NCBI RefSeq assembly: GCF_014356525.2 | Contig: NC_052508.1 | Span: forward strand, 41,829,358 to 41,893,357 | Source of the DNA: Nilaparvata lugens | Lineage: Eukaryota > Arthropoda > Insecta > Hemiptera > Delphacidae | Direction of reading: 5' to 3' | DNA length: 64,000 nucleotides | Part shown: positions 14,588 through 27,920 of the stretch, in pieces | Numbering within the stretch: position 1 is the stretch's first letter | Layout of the letters: each line of letters starts with the position of its first letter | Notes under the pieces: model-generated | Seen by the model: only the letters and a program-made list of their open reading frames with translations | What the model was told of the DNA's origin: nothing | Database searches by the model: none | Translations under genes and position numbers: made by a program

Positions 14588-15261
14588 ACAGGGTGCTTAC
14601 AAACCTCCTACCAATACTCTAGGACATTGTTCCAGGGTAAAAAACATATCCAAATGTCACATTTAAATTGTCCGGAAGTCTTCAGTTACTCACACAGCAG
14701 CCATTTTACTTTTTTCACTTATTATTTTTCTCCAAATAATGCGTCGGCTTACAAGAAAAAGTGACCAAGTCCAATTTTTTCAAAAATGGGGTTTTTTGAC
14801 CAAATGATTCAAAATACTCATCTGCTGGTCTGGAAAAAACGACTATGTCCAGAAATGAATAGTGAATTAATAATAGACCATAAAAAGTTTTACCTGAAGC
14901 AGTTAATAGTGAAGGATCTCTGACTAGTAAAACTGATCAACTATCACATAACTACTTTTTACAGTACTCTTAAGTGTTTGTATCCGGAATTCATTACAAA
15001 GAAAATTGACTATTTCCCATTGATCAGTTTATCATGCCCTTTATTTGGTCGTTGTGATTCTTTTTATTTTCAGGTAAATGTGACTATGTGGTGAGTAGTC
15101 AGTTTTACCAGTTGATGGATAACCATGTAAATGGAATAAAGGCTTCAGGTAACAATACTATAGCATGATATCTTATGAGACACAGAAATATTTTATTATT
15201 AATCTTGTTGATGAAGTTGATGTCCAAAGAAAACGTTCAAGGAAAAGAGAAGAGCCGGCAC

Positions 15262-16720
15262 TACCATTTTATGAAAGACGGCAATAAGAAAAGAGTCTGT
15301 TAGAGATTTCTTCTAGGAACACTCTGTATAAGCCATGGACCAGTTGACAATGCGCTATTGCATAAAAATGAAGCAGGAATATTCTATGAAGTGGATAAGA
15401 GAGGTAAGAAAGAACCTGGAAATAAGACAAAAAGTGACAAGGTGGCTGAAGTTAGAAAACACATTGAGAGCTTCCCAGTAATGGAAAGCCATTACTGCCT
15501 GAGAAATAGTCAGCGCAGATATTTGGATGAAAATTTGTCAATTTCCAAGATGTACGATCTCTACAAATCAGTCATGATAATCCTGTGAGTGGAATTACAT
15601 ACAGAAGAATATTTTCTAATAACTACAATCTGTCCTTCTTCAGCCGAAGAAAGACCAATGCATTATTTGTATTAATTTCAAAAATGCCAGTCCCGAAGAG
15701 AAAGCAAAAATGATGGAAATTTATGAACACCATACTAAAATGAAAGATGCCGCTTTACAATCGAAAGCAGCCGACAAAGATAGAGCAGCAAAAGAGGAAC
15801 ATTTTGTGAGTGCAAGCTTTGATTTACAAAGTGTCTTACAGATACCTTCTGGCAATGCATCACAACTTTATTACAGTAGAAAACTGTGTGCATACAATTC
15901 AAGTGTATGTGAATCTGCCGAACCCAACAGAACATTTTGCTTATGTTGGACAGAATTAAATGGCCAGCGAGGTAGTAGTGAAATAGGAACATCATTACTG
16001 CGTTATTTCACAACATAACCAGATCGGGTACGTGAGGTGAGCTTGTACTCAGATACTTGCAGTGGGCAAAACCGCAACAAACACATTGCATCATTGTTTC
16101 TATACATTGTTTAAACTTCCCCGAATATTGACTCAATACAACACAATTTTCTCGAAAAAGGTCATTCTCTCTTGGAAGCAGACAGAATTCATAGCTCTAT
16201 AGAATCTGCCAAAAAACATGCCTCCATATTCCTAATGAATGACTGGCTCAATATCATGAGAATTTCTAGGTGGAAGAGAAATAAAAATAAATCCAAGGAC
16301 CCCTATATTGTCACAGAGTTGACATTTGAAGACTTCGTCGACTTGAAAACTTTGTCCAAAGTAATTATGCCAAAGAATATCATGCTTGACACTACTAAGA
16401 AAAAAGTTCAGTGGCTCAAAATAAAAATAATCATATATGAGAAAGGAAAACCGAACACAGTTTTGTTCACTTATGACTATGTATCTCCATTTTCAGAGAT
16501 ATCACTGAAAATAGGAAAAAACAAATTTCCAAAACATTTGGAGAAATTGTACAAAAAACAATTGTCAATTTCATCTGCAAAGAAAACAGATTTGATGAAT
16601 CTCTGCAAAAAGGGAGTGATTGGTAATGAGTATCACGCATGGTATGCAGCCCTTCCCTCAAGTACAAAACAGGATCGCCTTCCTGAACCAACACTTTCGG
16701 AGGATGTAGAGTTAATTTAA
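15262..16720 (+). pseudogene. Transposase-like protein found widely in insects, broken
   Basis: Pieces of one protein appear in successive frames: a segment ending in RVC and LLGTLCISHGPV just before 15358, then KHIESFPVMESHYCLRN and SISKMYDLY (15358-15588), KDQCIICINF (about 15650), ATG-open 15710-16018 with SFDLQSVLQIP and CWTELNGQRGSSEIG, and 16172-16720 with a long C-terminal part ending LPEPTLSEDVEL. This order matches an insect transposase-like family I recognise, with a His-Cys cluster and D...D...E-type core. I cannot assign the superfamily with certainty. Frameshifts and stops separate every piece, so it is not functional. Confidence 0.65.
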
Positions 16721-16769
16721 ACTACAAACGTATCTTTAGAAACAATAACATATTACTATCCCTATCATT

Positions 16770-17215
16770 CAATTACTATTTCACTTAATTTTGTTTTGTA
16801 AGAATTCAAGTCTATGTGTGCTATTAATTACATGATGTTGAGCATCATCATTTTGAAAAGAAATTTCTTGAAATGCAATACATTAGAATGATAGGGCATT
16901 ATTTCTTACTATTCCTATCATTCAATTACTATTTCATTTGATTTTGTTCTGTAAGAATTCAAGTCTATGTGTGCTATCAATTACATGATGTTGAGCATAA
17001 TCATTTTGAAAAGAAATTTCTTGAAATGCAATACATTAGAATAATAGGGCATTATTCCTTATCATTAAGTAGAATTACTATTTCACTTAATTTTGTTTTG
17101 TAAGATTCTAGCCTATGAGTGTGCTTTTAATTACATGATGTTGAGCATCATCATTTTGAAAAGAAAAATTCTTGAAATGCAATTCATTAGAATAACTGGG
17201 CATCATTCCTTTGAA
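16770..17215. repeat. Tandem array, about 150-bp unit, three copies
   Basis: Units start with AATTACTATTTCA at about 16771, 16924 and 17073. Each contains TTACATGATGTTGAGCAT and a run ending GCAATACATTAGAAT or a variant. The array lies just downstream of the transposase relic, inside the transposon. Confidence 0.9.
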
Positions 17216-17769
17216 TTCTTTGAAAAAAATAATTCAAATTAAAGAAGTACTTTTTTCAATGATTGTCAATTATGATAATTTATGTAATTTAATTGATAAG
17301 GCAATCAATGAAGCTTTTTTTTGGAAGAAGTGTTGAAATTTATAAAAATGATCATGACCACCTATTCATAAAAAAATCAGGTAAAACTGTCTATGTATAT
17401 TTTTTGGTATTGGAAGCCTAAAACAGGCATAGCTGTTGTTGAACGTGAGAAAAACGTTTGTACGTGTGTTAATTCAACCTCAAAAACATTAAATACAATA
17501 CAATCACTTAATTTTCAACTGATTTTCAAAGTTTTATGGGTTTATATTTCCAGTGACCAAGTCTTAAAAATTAAGAAAGTTTATCAAGAAAAATTGATCA
17601 TATCCAAATTTGGCGTCGGCTCTCACAAAATGAATAAATTAAGCTTCATTTTGCTCGATTTGAATTGTTTTTATACTGAAATCAATAGAATAATAGTTGA
17701 TCCATTTTTGGAATGAGTTATTATTACTGCATATTAGTAGTCTGATATTCAAACTTTGTTTTTGCTCTC

Positions 17770-18510
17770 CTGAAAAAACATGTAAAAAGGACATGGTCAC
17801 TTTTGCTTGTAAGCTGACGAATGGTCAACCATACAAAATTTAAACTTTGCACAATCATTCATAACAACTAGACAAAGCTACAAAAAATATGAGTATTTTT
17901 CAAATTCATAAAACAAAATGGCGGCTATTTAAAATTGTATTTCTTAAATAGCACAGAAACCGATGGTTCTACAAAAACATTACAGGAATAACTTTTTTTA
18001 GTAAATTGAATTGCCTATCGATTGATACTTGATTTTCTGAGAATGGATCAATATTAACTGAGATATGGCAGCTTTAGTGGTTCGTGACCCACCTTTAGAG
18101 GGTTATGTAACGTTATTTTATTGTTTGAAATGACCTAAAATCGCTTACTATTAACATGAAATGCAAATAGTTGCATTATTGAGACGACTCTTATCAGTAT
18201 GCCTTGGTTTGCACTGCAACAAACTTTCAGTGGTCATCTACCACCAAAACTGCCATATCTCAGTTAATATTGGTCCGATCTACAAAAAAATCAGGTTTCA
18301 ATCGATAGGCAATCAAATTTACTGAAAAAAGTTATTCTTGTAATTTTTTGTAGAACCAACGGTTTTTGAGTTCTTTGAAAAACAAAATTTCAAAAGGCCG
18401 CCATTTTGTTTCATGAATTTGGAAAATTATTATAATATTTTTGAAGCTTTGACCAGTTGTTATAAATGACTGTGCAAAGTTTCAATTTTTTATGGTCAAC
18501 CATTATTTAG
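17770..18510. repeat. Foldback with inverted arms of about 300 bp
   Basis: The segment 17770-18110 is an imperfect inverted copy of about 18220-18510, with a spacer of roughly 110 bases. Shared features in opposite orientation include ATGGTCAACCAT, CAAAATGGCGGC and the ATCGATAGGCAAT block. It looks like two transposon ends in head-to-head arrangement. Confidence 0.75.
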
Positions 18511-18585
18511 AAAAAAAAATAATATGTGAAAAAAGGAAAATAGCCGCTGTGTAACTGAAGACTTCCAGACAATTTAAATATTTAT

Positions 18586-21500
18586 TATTTCAGATCGTGG
18601 GTCTGAAAGTATAAATCAATAGGCCTACTCTCACAATGGAATGCTATTAGAACCTTAGGTTACCGTGAGGTCAGGTCTTCTACAGCGTCTGTGGATATAC
18701 ATCATTGAGAATTAAAGCCTAGCCGAATTCCATGAAAGCTTGTATTGATTCTGTGTCTGATTTTGTATTATTCAATTTATGATTTTCTGTGCGAGTTTTC
18801 GATGGAAATTATTGTTCAAGTTGAAATTTCATTATTTTCTAATTGTTCAGATGGAATATTGAATAACATCAATATATAGACTGTACATTCCAGATCCAGA
18901 ATTCAATTAAAGGAGTACCCTGGTAATATCCGATCGAAGTCGGATCTCAGGTCATGATTACTACGTTCATTGATCAGTCTCTCGAGTTAGGAAAAGTTGT
19001 AGTGGAAGTGATGCATCACATCGCTCACTGAAAAGTTCGTGCAATCTGTTTCACTTCTTCAAATACTTTCTGATTCTCATCCTTTCGAGAGTGTACATTC
19101 GAGCCTCTAGCACCAAATATTTATCGCACAGGCAGATTCATCCATTATAATCTCGGCTTTCTGTCTCGATAAAAGATCGGTATCAATAGAAAGCGAGCCA
19201 AAGACAGTGCATTAATCAATATTGGCTTTTTTATGGATGAAGAAGAATTGTAGAAGCCTCGTTCTCGCAAGACGCACAAATAATATTGGAGCGAGTGAGT
19301 TGATAGGGATCTATCTTTATTTACAAAGGATTAGCTTTTCCTTTTAGAGATAAAAGCTAAGGCAAATAGAGGAGTACTGACTTGGTGAGTCGCCTTTCAA
19401 GAACTCCAATTTCTCGGTATTGGACTATCTGAGAGATGATGTCTTATCAGTTTTTGTAATCGATGATAGCTCATCGCATAAATGAACTATTTATTTGTGA
19501 ACTTGATTGAAAACAGACCAGAGTTATTGATCTGTTTATTTTAGCTCCTCAAAAAAACATTAGGAACACGATTCAGTTCTCTATACAAACTGTTCATCAA
19601 TAAACTGTTCTTTTTTCATTACATTTTCTCAGAGAACTTCTTCAACCTTACAATCAAATTGTTTCTATTCGTGATTTGGAGAAATGCAAGAGGAGACTCT
19701 CAAGTAGTCAAGGAGACCGGTGAGATTGACAGAAAATATTTCCAATCTTTTGAGTATAGTGGCCTACTGAATCTTAAATTCCACATAAATCAAATCACTT
19801 TCTGATTCTATTTGCATCCTTACGAAATAAGTAAATGTTAACCAAGTCCTATAGTTCAAAATTATTATAGTTTAATTGTTACGTATTAGTAATATTAGTA
19901 TCTAACAAGAAATGTTATCTTCGAAGTCTAATTGATTGAACTTCGTTCAGATTTTTAGACCATCCTTTTCCACTGGAACATTTTCATCTCATTTTAATCG
20001 CGACTGCTCTTTTCTATCCCCTCTATCCTTCCGATATATGATATCATAGACTTGCTTAACGATTCTCAGATGGTACCTTGTCATAAGGAAACATGCCTCC
20101 CCACGAACAGAAAGCCATACGAATAAAAGCGGAATATTATATACCAATTGTAGCAATATATCAATGACGACCACGAGTGCAACAGAGCATAACCATGATA
20201 TCATGGTTGGGGTGGAGCACTTATCAAGATGCATGCCAGCTGACGTGTGCTGAGGAGCTGAGGCGTGGCTCCAGGTGGCTCCCTCGAGTAGAAGTAGTAG
20301 TTGTGAAAATGACAAGGGTGGCAGATGTCTTATACCTGTCGAGTTGCAACATTTCGCGTCGCTTAATTCAATTTGATTCAATTATCATCACTATTATTAT
20401 TGTAAGTTTCCTTCCTTCAAAATTGTGACACCAAAATAACTGTTTGACTGTTTGACAAAGAAAAAAGCATGGATTCCATCATTTCTGATCGTTTTCCTGT
20501 AACTGCAAGAAAATATCAAATACTTCGTCGCACAATTCAATAAGGAATTCTCCTGCCGACTTTCTCTGAATAGTTTGATATTTCAACATAAGTTTCAAAC
20601 GAATATACGAAAGATAGTCGTTTTGATAATGAACTTGCTGGACTTCAGATAGCTTGTGTTTTTACACTTCTCTTTGATTAGCTTGAACAGAATTCTTCAA
20701 GAGAGACTAACCCATTTTGCAAAAGTATCAAAGATAAGACCACTGGAAAGCACAGAAGAATATTCATAGGCACTATTAATATTATTCTAAGGTACCGTAT
20801 AGAGAATTATTCATTTTCAGAGTGATTTTCGAATGAAGTTAAACGGTCGAATGGTGTTGTTTATGAGAATTGAACTCCAATCATAAAAATAGAACACTCG
20901 ACGTCTGCATCCATTTGCCTCTAATTTTCTCACTTCCTCCCTCCACCCTCACTTTTACTTCTCCTTTCTCTCATTCTCTCTGGCTCTTTCACATTGTTCA
21001 ATGACCATCTCTCGCTATCTTTCGACCAATCGTTTGCATCACGATTTATCAATGACTTAATCGCGTGCTCTGAATGCGTTACTCCAGTTTTGTTGCTTGA
21101 CTCAAGATAAAAAATGGCAACAAGCGTTTTGTTTTCTGCAGAAAATAATGTAAAGACTGCAGTTCATTGATTGAAAGACGTGTTTATTCCGATGATGATT
21201 GGAATATGACTCAATAAGGTGGGTTTTCATGAGAAAAGTTCACAAATAAACCATTATCATAAGATAATGAGAATCATAAGATTCTCAAATGAAAAATTCG
21301 CTTCTCTTGAAAACTATCATTTTAAAGATTCCTATTGAGCCACTTATAGAATGGAATTCGAATATGAATCAATATTGCCATCTAATTCTAATATGCCATG
21401 AGAAACCAGTTGCATTCAGTTTTTCAGAAATGACATAATGTCAAATCACACTATTCATAGTCGATTCAATACTACTTCCGACTTGGAGGGATATGCGGAT

Positions 21501-23000
21501 CAGAGAGAGGTAGGGATACAGCAGCGGCGATGTTGCCGTGCCAAAGCTGACAACTTTCTGTAGTCTTCAAGTCTATTTCCCATTCTGGCAATTTGCAATA
21601 TCACATCTAGCTGTGCAAGCTTGTTGTGCGATTTTTACAGCATTTCGTATGCTGTTCCCATTTCGGCACTAACTGCATCAAAGTGAGTGCACTGACAATG
21701 TAGTTGCCAACTTAGCACTAACTTAAGACTGCTCTAGAAAACTTGAGCACTATAAACATAATTTATAAAAGTGGTCAAAACTCACTCATTTTTGGGTATT
21801 TCCGGGAATCTGACTTACAGAGTTTTGCATAGTTTATGGAGGTGCTGGATCCAAATCCGAAAACAAAAATTTTCTATCATCAATCATAAGAGAGTTAGAA
21901 TTTGAAAGAAAAAAAGATGAGTAATCAATTGCGAAATAGGAATCCACAACAACACTTGTGCGGCACATTGCTCTGGCACAAATGTTGCGGGGAAGCAGTG
22001 GAGATGGAAAATGTTGTAGACCGTTTCCATTATTACAAGTTCCCGTCATTGGATCTCTAGTCATGTAGCAGTGCTGAATTTGTGGTAATGGAAACGCGGC
22101 TTCAGTGAATGTTCAACACCTCATAAAACGCATACATAGTTTTTTTTTGGAAGTACTGCATCGACTGCACGAGTCTGTTCGTCAACTCAGCAACTGCCCT
22201 TCTTTATACTATTTACCACTGTAATTGGCTGATCTACATCCATTTCTCTGCCACGCATATTCTTCCAAGCCGGAGACTTTCTCAATTCTACTTCATGTTA
22301 TTGAACAACTAGTAACAACTGTAACAGTTCTTTTTAACTATAGAATTTTTGATCCATGTATTGATATCAAAAGTTCAAAGTACACAGAATTCAAATTGAA
22401 TAAATTGTTTGCAATCCAAACCTACCAAATCGGAAATATATTCACAAAACACCTCATCAAATCGATACTCCGACATTGAAAATATTATACTTTTCTTTGA
22501 GAGAATATTGGATTTTTTTTTCTATGAGAGTGAATATCGAGAATTATTGTTTGATTGAGAATATATATTATATGACCAATTAATGATGAAAATAGCATCC
22601 AATTTCAATTCCTGTGATGACTGCTGGTGAGAATATAATTCATGTAAAATTTTTGCTCGATTGTTGCATTTGTAAATTATCTGCTACATAACAGGAAATC
22701 ATTATTGAAAATTCAATTGTTCTCAAGCGTATGTATTAATTGCAATGAATCACTGCCCTGGAAATTCATGTGATAGCGGTAGGGAAATTCCCTCATTTTT
22801 GTTGACTTTATGATTATTTATTCCAGTGAAGTATTAATTATTCAGGGAACAATTGTATAGTCAGTTCGACAAGTTTGACTAGTTCACTTGAATACAATTG
22901 TATAGTCAGTTTGACAAGTTTCCCTAGTTCACATGAATACAATAGAATGGGGTACAAAGATACGTACTGAAGTGGCCTTAGGCTGTTGAATAGTCGAAGA
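18586..23000. other. No gene recognised; one transposon relative near 21.8-22.1 kb
   Basis: Mostly unremarkable AT-rich sequence. The open frame at 19989-20381 (minus) has two hydrophobic stretches but no recognisable family or neighbours, so I do not call it. About 21780-22110 resembles the subterminal part of the TIR element at 27921-29616 (shared ATCCAAATCCGAAA and a similar AGTTAGA/TTTGA.A context). A 45-bp tandem duplication starts at 22849 and 22894. Confidence 0.45.
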
Positions 23001-23605
23001 GGACACACGCAACTAGCGCCCAGCGGTCTAATGAGAGTGATACATGGCTCCGATACACACATTCACTGTTTACGTTGTGACGACATCACTGCCAGTCACA
23101 TTATTTGTCAGTCTTTCCGACAACCATCTACTTTATATTACAACCATTCGTTTCCTATTCGACTTCAAAAGTGTTCCATTGATTTAGATTAACTTGTGAC
23201 GAATTTTGAAATCATGACTACATCGAATTTCCAGCTCTGACAGTATGTTGAAAAGGCTGACGACCGGGAATCCCGCGGTTTGTCAAAACCACACCACCCC
23301 ATCAACTTTTCGATAACTAGCACATATTGACTCTTTCTTGATGTCACCATGAATGAGGAGAAAATGAACAGTGTTGATATATTTGCTACATTGTTAACAT
23401 GTCATATGTCATAATACAGTAGTGTTTTGCTTGAAGCATACTATAGTGAATTTGAATCTCGCTCCCTCAGTCAGAACGTAATGTCGGCTGCTAGTGAGAG
23501 TGAAATGTTATCACTCGTGATGACTTCACGGACGTTCATTTTGTTACGTTCAATCTGTGAGTGCCCAAACACATTCCGACCGCTGGGCGCAAGTTGCAGA
23601 TTCCC
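23001..23605. mobile_element. Non-autonomous TIR element, 605 bp, 8-9 bp target duplication
   Basis: The termini are inverted repeats. The 14 bases GCGCCCAGCGGTC plus flank GCAACT.. match perfectly except for one base (GCAACTAGCGCCCAGCGGTC against GCAACTTGCGCCCAGCGGTC), with weaker matching in the outer 8 bases. GTCGAAGA stands immediately outside both ends (22993-23000 and 23606-23613); one further G is shared on the element side. An 8-bp duplication suits a hAT-type element and 9 bp a MULE-type one. No transposase is encoded. Confidence 0.75.
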
Positions 23606-26449
23606 GTCGAAGAGACCTCTCAATAATGCATAAAAGAAAAAAAACGTTACCATTAATACAGTGATGATCATGAAATTTTATCTCATTGGCATATCTCCAC
23701 CTTATCCTCATTTATATTCATTGTCTCATTTTCTTTCCACATTGAATTTTCGTCAAGAATTCCCTACTTTTCAAATAAAAGCTTTGCACCTGCAAACTAT
23801 ATTGAACGAAGATATAAAAAAGTGGTTTTCACACAGATTTCTGAAGTATATCATGGATGTTATTTGGTGGGAAATTACCATTTTATTCTCGGTGAGATTA
23901 TACTGACCTGTAAGAATATGGAACAGCAAGTAGATGATACTTGAAATACAGTCCTCATTAACGACCAATAATTATTCAAATAATTTCATCTTTACTTCAC
24001 TGAACTAATAATATATCAGCCTCAGATATTAGTCTTGAGGTTAAGGTTATCTTAGGACTTGCCTCAGCATTGAATTTCCAACACCAATGAGAGTCAGTTT
24101 TCAGTCAAGGATGTATCAGTTAACTTTCTGCCAAGACATAGTAATAATTTAGTGTTCATAATCGTGGAGTTAAATGACGATGAAATTAACATAAACCGCT
24201 CCTAGTTTAATAGACTACACTTTAGTACGATGATTACCGGAATTATATATTATTTTCCCCTGAGCGATTGAAATAAATTATTATTAGCCGCTCAGGAATC
24301 ATTTGTGAATGTCGGGCCAATGATGATGACAGCGATTCCAATCTATCAGCTCAACTCAATTCGAAAATTCATTAAAAATTATCAGGTTATCAGTTAAACA
24401 CAGTTCGGCTTCTAATCGACCAATTTCATGATCCATCATGAGCCTCGAGTAATCTGTTATTGGCAGATCAAATTATGAATGAGACTATTCATTACTTGTT
24501 TATAGACAAGGTTTCGATCATAATCCTAGAGTGATTACTTTGAATGAGCTCCAAACCACAGATAAGTAACCGTTGAAATAAATAAAATACTATAATAATT
24601 AATCTCGCAAATATGTTCATATTTCATATATAAATGGAGATCAGAAGGTTGATCCGATAAGAATCCATTAAAATTATATTAAAATTGATAATGATGATGA
24701 TTTCTTCAGATTATTGGAAACAAATCTCAAGTTGATTGTTTACTGTACATACATTTGAGCTGATTATGATACATTTTGATCAATATTATACCCAACTATG
24801 TCATTACTAGATTTTTTGTTCGAGTATTCGTTATGTGCTCATATTATCAATGTCATAATGCTCGTACAATTACCTCCTACCTTACTTATCACAATGAGAT
24901 GACGATAATTTGATTAGCTTAAATGTCAAAACCTTGACATTTATTTATCATCTGACAGACTTGAATGAAATGAAGCAAAAAGTCACTCACAATAATATAA
25001 AGGTACCGGTATGCTTTTTTTGCGTTATGTAGACCTGCGAAATATTTGTAGATGTTAGTGGATTGAAATTGAAATTTCAGTTTTAAAATGTAAGAATCCC
25101 ATACCTTCCAAGCAGAGAATGAGCAAAAGAGGAAGAATGTAGTTCTCCTTGTGCGTCATCATACCACGGAGCTGTATATTGGTCCGGCGAAAACACTACA
25201 TCAATTTCTTAGTTTCAATTGAGCATTGTAACTGGTTCACGACTGTTTAGAGTCACAGACGCATCAAACAATATAACACTACTTAATACTTCCTTGACTG
25301 CCGATTTTTTCAAGTAATTACAAGACAGAGACTTGATAAATCCTATACCAGTTGTTCTAATATTATAATTTTATATCTTGGAAAACTCTAGATAGATAAA
25401 AAATGGAAGGTGCAATAAATCTATAAATCTATCACTTTTCACTATTCAAAATATCCTTGTCCTGGAGTCTGTGGCAATGTGTTTGAAATAATTTTAGTGT
25501 TTTTATTTTTTGTTAAGTAGGATGACAGCAAGGATACACATTAAAAATTACTACACACACTCACGGAAGAATGTCAAGAAATGAATTTAGCATGTAAAAC
25601 ACTTTTGTAGTGGATATTAGGTCTGCTATGTGTTAATATCTCACGGTCGTCTTTTGTAGACAAGGCGGTAGAGTGCGTGTTTTGGCGGACTCAACAACTA
25701 AGGTCCTCACGCTCTGAACAGACGCGCCAAACTGGAGAGAAATATTTTGGAGGCTCGCTCGGCAGGGCTCGTGCATGCTCGGCTGTTCTCGGCCAATTGA
25801 TCCGCAACCCCCGTTGGTTTGAAGTGGGTCCGAATAAAAATCAACAACCAAGTGCAATTTGATGCACGCAAGAGCAAGACACCCTGCAAGTGGCAGTGCT
25901 GCATGTCTGAATACTTAATCCGATCGTGTGAGTGCCTGTGAGTTGGCCGCCACGACTATTTACTTCTATGGCCGCCGCTGATTCACAATTTCAGCACTAT
26001 TCCCCTGCCGAAGCCCATTAAAACTGACTGGCCATCGCGAAGGCCCCTGGCAATAGCCAGCGCTGTTTTCCCCAATGCTGGACTCTAAACTTCTCCCGGA
26101 TCAAAGACTTCATTGTACTCCTCAAAGTCCGAGCAAACTTTATGTCATCCTGGGGTAATGGAAGATGAGAATTATATTCCGTTTCATCATAAATTTCACT
26201 GGAATTGAGAGTATTCTGGTCTCATTCTCATAGCTTCAATTTTGTACATGTATATAACTAGTGGAGATACCGCGCTCTTGTTTGCTTTACCACCTATATT
26301 ATAGATCCTGATAATATTCATTCTTAATTGAGACGCCGAGTAGTAAACATCGTTGTTTAGAGCTGCGGAACATAATAACAATTGTGTTGTGATTATTGCA
26401 AAAGTGAGTTATAGCTGATAGACTAGTGTATCCATCCGTTACGTTACGT
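23606..26449. other. No gene; GC-richer block at 25.63-26.11 kb
   Basis: The block at about 25630-26110 is clearly richer in G+C and CpG than its surroundings. That would suit a host non-coding exon or promoter, or a transposon fragment. Open frames on both strands across it have no domain. The rest is AT-rich without recognisable coding sequence. Confidence 0.45.
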
Positions 26450-27840
26450 ATGAGATCACCGGTCAGGGCGCCATATGGATTAATTCCGGAATTCGAGGAA
26501 GTGGGAGAAGAGCAGGAGCAATCATCATCTTCAGGACAGGTCCAGGAGTCCCCTACAATGGAGCAACCAGCAGAGCAATCTACATCAAAGGTAATCAGCA
26601 ATGAATTTTCAAAGGATTATGAACTTTTAAAGAGGATAAAGCACGAACTTAATCTATGGGCGGAAGCGGAATATGAAAAAAGAAAAGTTCTGAGAGCTGA
26701 TTTCGACAGATTCATTTCAATAACTAATAAATTGTCGGAAACAATTGTCAAATTAGAAACAAGGTCAGTGACAATTTCAGTGACAGATTTATTTCAATAA
26801 CTAATAAATTGTCGGAAACAATTATTGTCAAATTAGAAACAAGGTCAGTGACAACTTCACAGCTAGCGGCAGGGCTCGGAAACACCAATAAGGGTATTTA
26901 GGAGTCCCTTAAAAATATAAATAAGGCGGTAGACACTATTAAACAAAGTGAAAGTAGGCATACTTTGAGCTATGCTGATATGGTGCAGCTGCCAGGAAAA
27001 TCGAAGGACAATAAAGTTGCAGGGAACAATGTTAGGAAACTACAACCACAGGAGCATATAGTTATGTTACAGCCAGTCAAACCAGTCCTGAACGAAGTGG
27101 AAAACAGTAGAATTATTTAAAATGTATTGCGAGAGAATATCAAAAACGAATACGATATTAGAGTTAAAAAGACCGTGAATGTTAGAGGAGGTGGCCTCAT
27201 GATTTTTCTGAATTCGGAAGAGGACAAGAAGAAAATAATTGAAAATGAGGCGTTGAAAACTGGAAATATGAAAAATTTGGAAATAGTTGAACCTCAGAAT
27301 AGGAAGCCACGTTTAATAATTTACGATGTCCCTAGTGATTTAAGCAAAGAGGAACTAGGCGAGAGTATTTTCAACAAAAACTTTGCTAGCTCTGAACTAG
27401 GAAAAGAAGCATTTTTAAACGGATGTATGCCTTTCTACAAGGTTGGACCAAAGAACAAGGAAGTAGTTCATTGGATCATTGAATGTGAGCCCGAGATAAG
27501 AAGAACTCTAATAAATAGGAAACGAGTCTTTGTCGACATGACTTCTTGCAGGTTCAATGACTTTATTTCGGTTCAACGGTGCTTCAAGTGCCAGTGCTTT
27601 GGTCACTTTTCAAAGTATTGCAAAAAAGAAAGTGAAGTCTGCGGTCACTGTACTGAAGATCATAGCACTAAAGATTGTCCAAATACCGCCAAGGAAGCAA
27701 TATGTAGCAATTTTTAGAAGAATAAAGAGCCATCAAATCATAAAGTTCACGATCCACAATGTCCTAGCCACCAGAAATCATTGCAGCAATTGATTGAAAA
27801 GACTAATAATTATGGGATTGTTCAAAAATAATTATATATT
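26450..27840 (+). pseudogene. LINE ORF1 (gag-like, CCHC knuckles), broken
   Basis: The frame starts at ATG 26450 with an acidic Ser-rich N-terminus containing PEFEEV, a string also found in the Jockey ORF1 above. It is interrupted by a direct duplication of about 75 bases (26698-26775 repeated at about 26778-26850), then in-frame stops at 26899-26901 and 27118-27120. The following frame (27127-27717) carries PRLIIYDVPSDLS and knuckles CFKCQCFGHFSKYC and CGHCTEDHSTKDC, typical of gag-like ORF1 of insect LINEs (R1/I/LOA or CR1-like groups). Whether it belonged to the same element as the reverse transcriptase at 31303-33045 is unresolved. Confidence 0.8.
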
Positions 27841-27920
27841 GTTCTCAAAAAATGATAAATCAGGCTGGAAATATTGTGATGGATATTAATGAAATTTTAC
27901 GTAATTTGAATGATACATAT

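Larger units (their letters stand above)
14588..18585 (+). mobile_element. Decayed DDE-type DNA transposon with long inverted ends
   Basis: The left subterminal part (about 14645-14790) matches the reverse complement of 17770-17820 and of 18500-18580; shared phrases include GGAAGTCTTCAGTTAC and GCTTACAAG.AAAAGTGACC. A transposase relic on the plus strand lies between them. The left end starts near ACAGGGTGCTTAC, which has no clear partner on the right, so the right terminus is probably lost or rearranged. The right end is further complicated by a foldback (17770-18510). Confidence 0.65.

Noticed and set aside
19989..20381. 130-residue minus-strand frame with hydrophobic parts
   Set aside because: No family, no splice sites or promoter, and an antisense frame is also open; probably chance.
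25633..25904. Overlapping frames on both strands in the GC-richer block
   Set aside because: High GC lengthens open frames by chance; the proteins are low-complexity and unrelated to any family I know.
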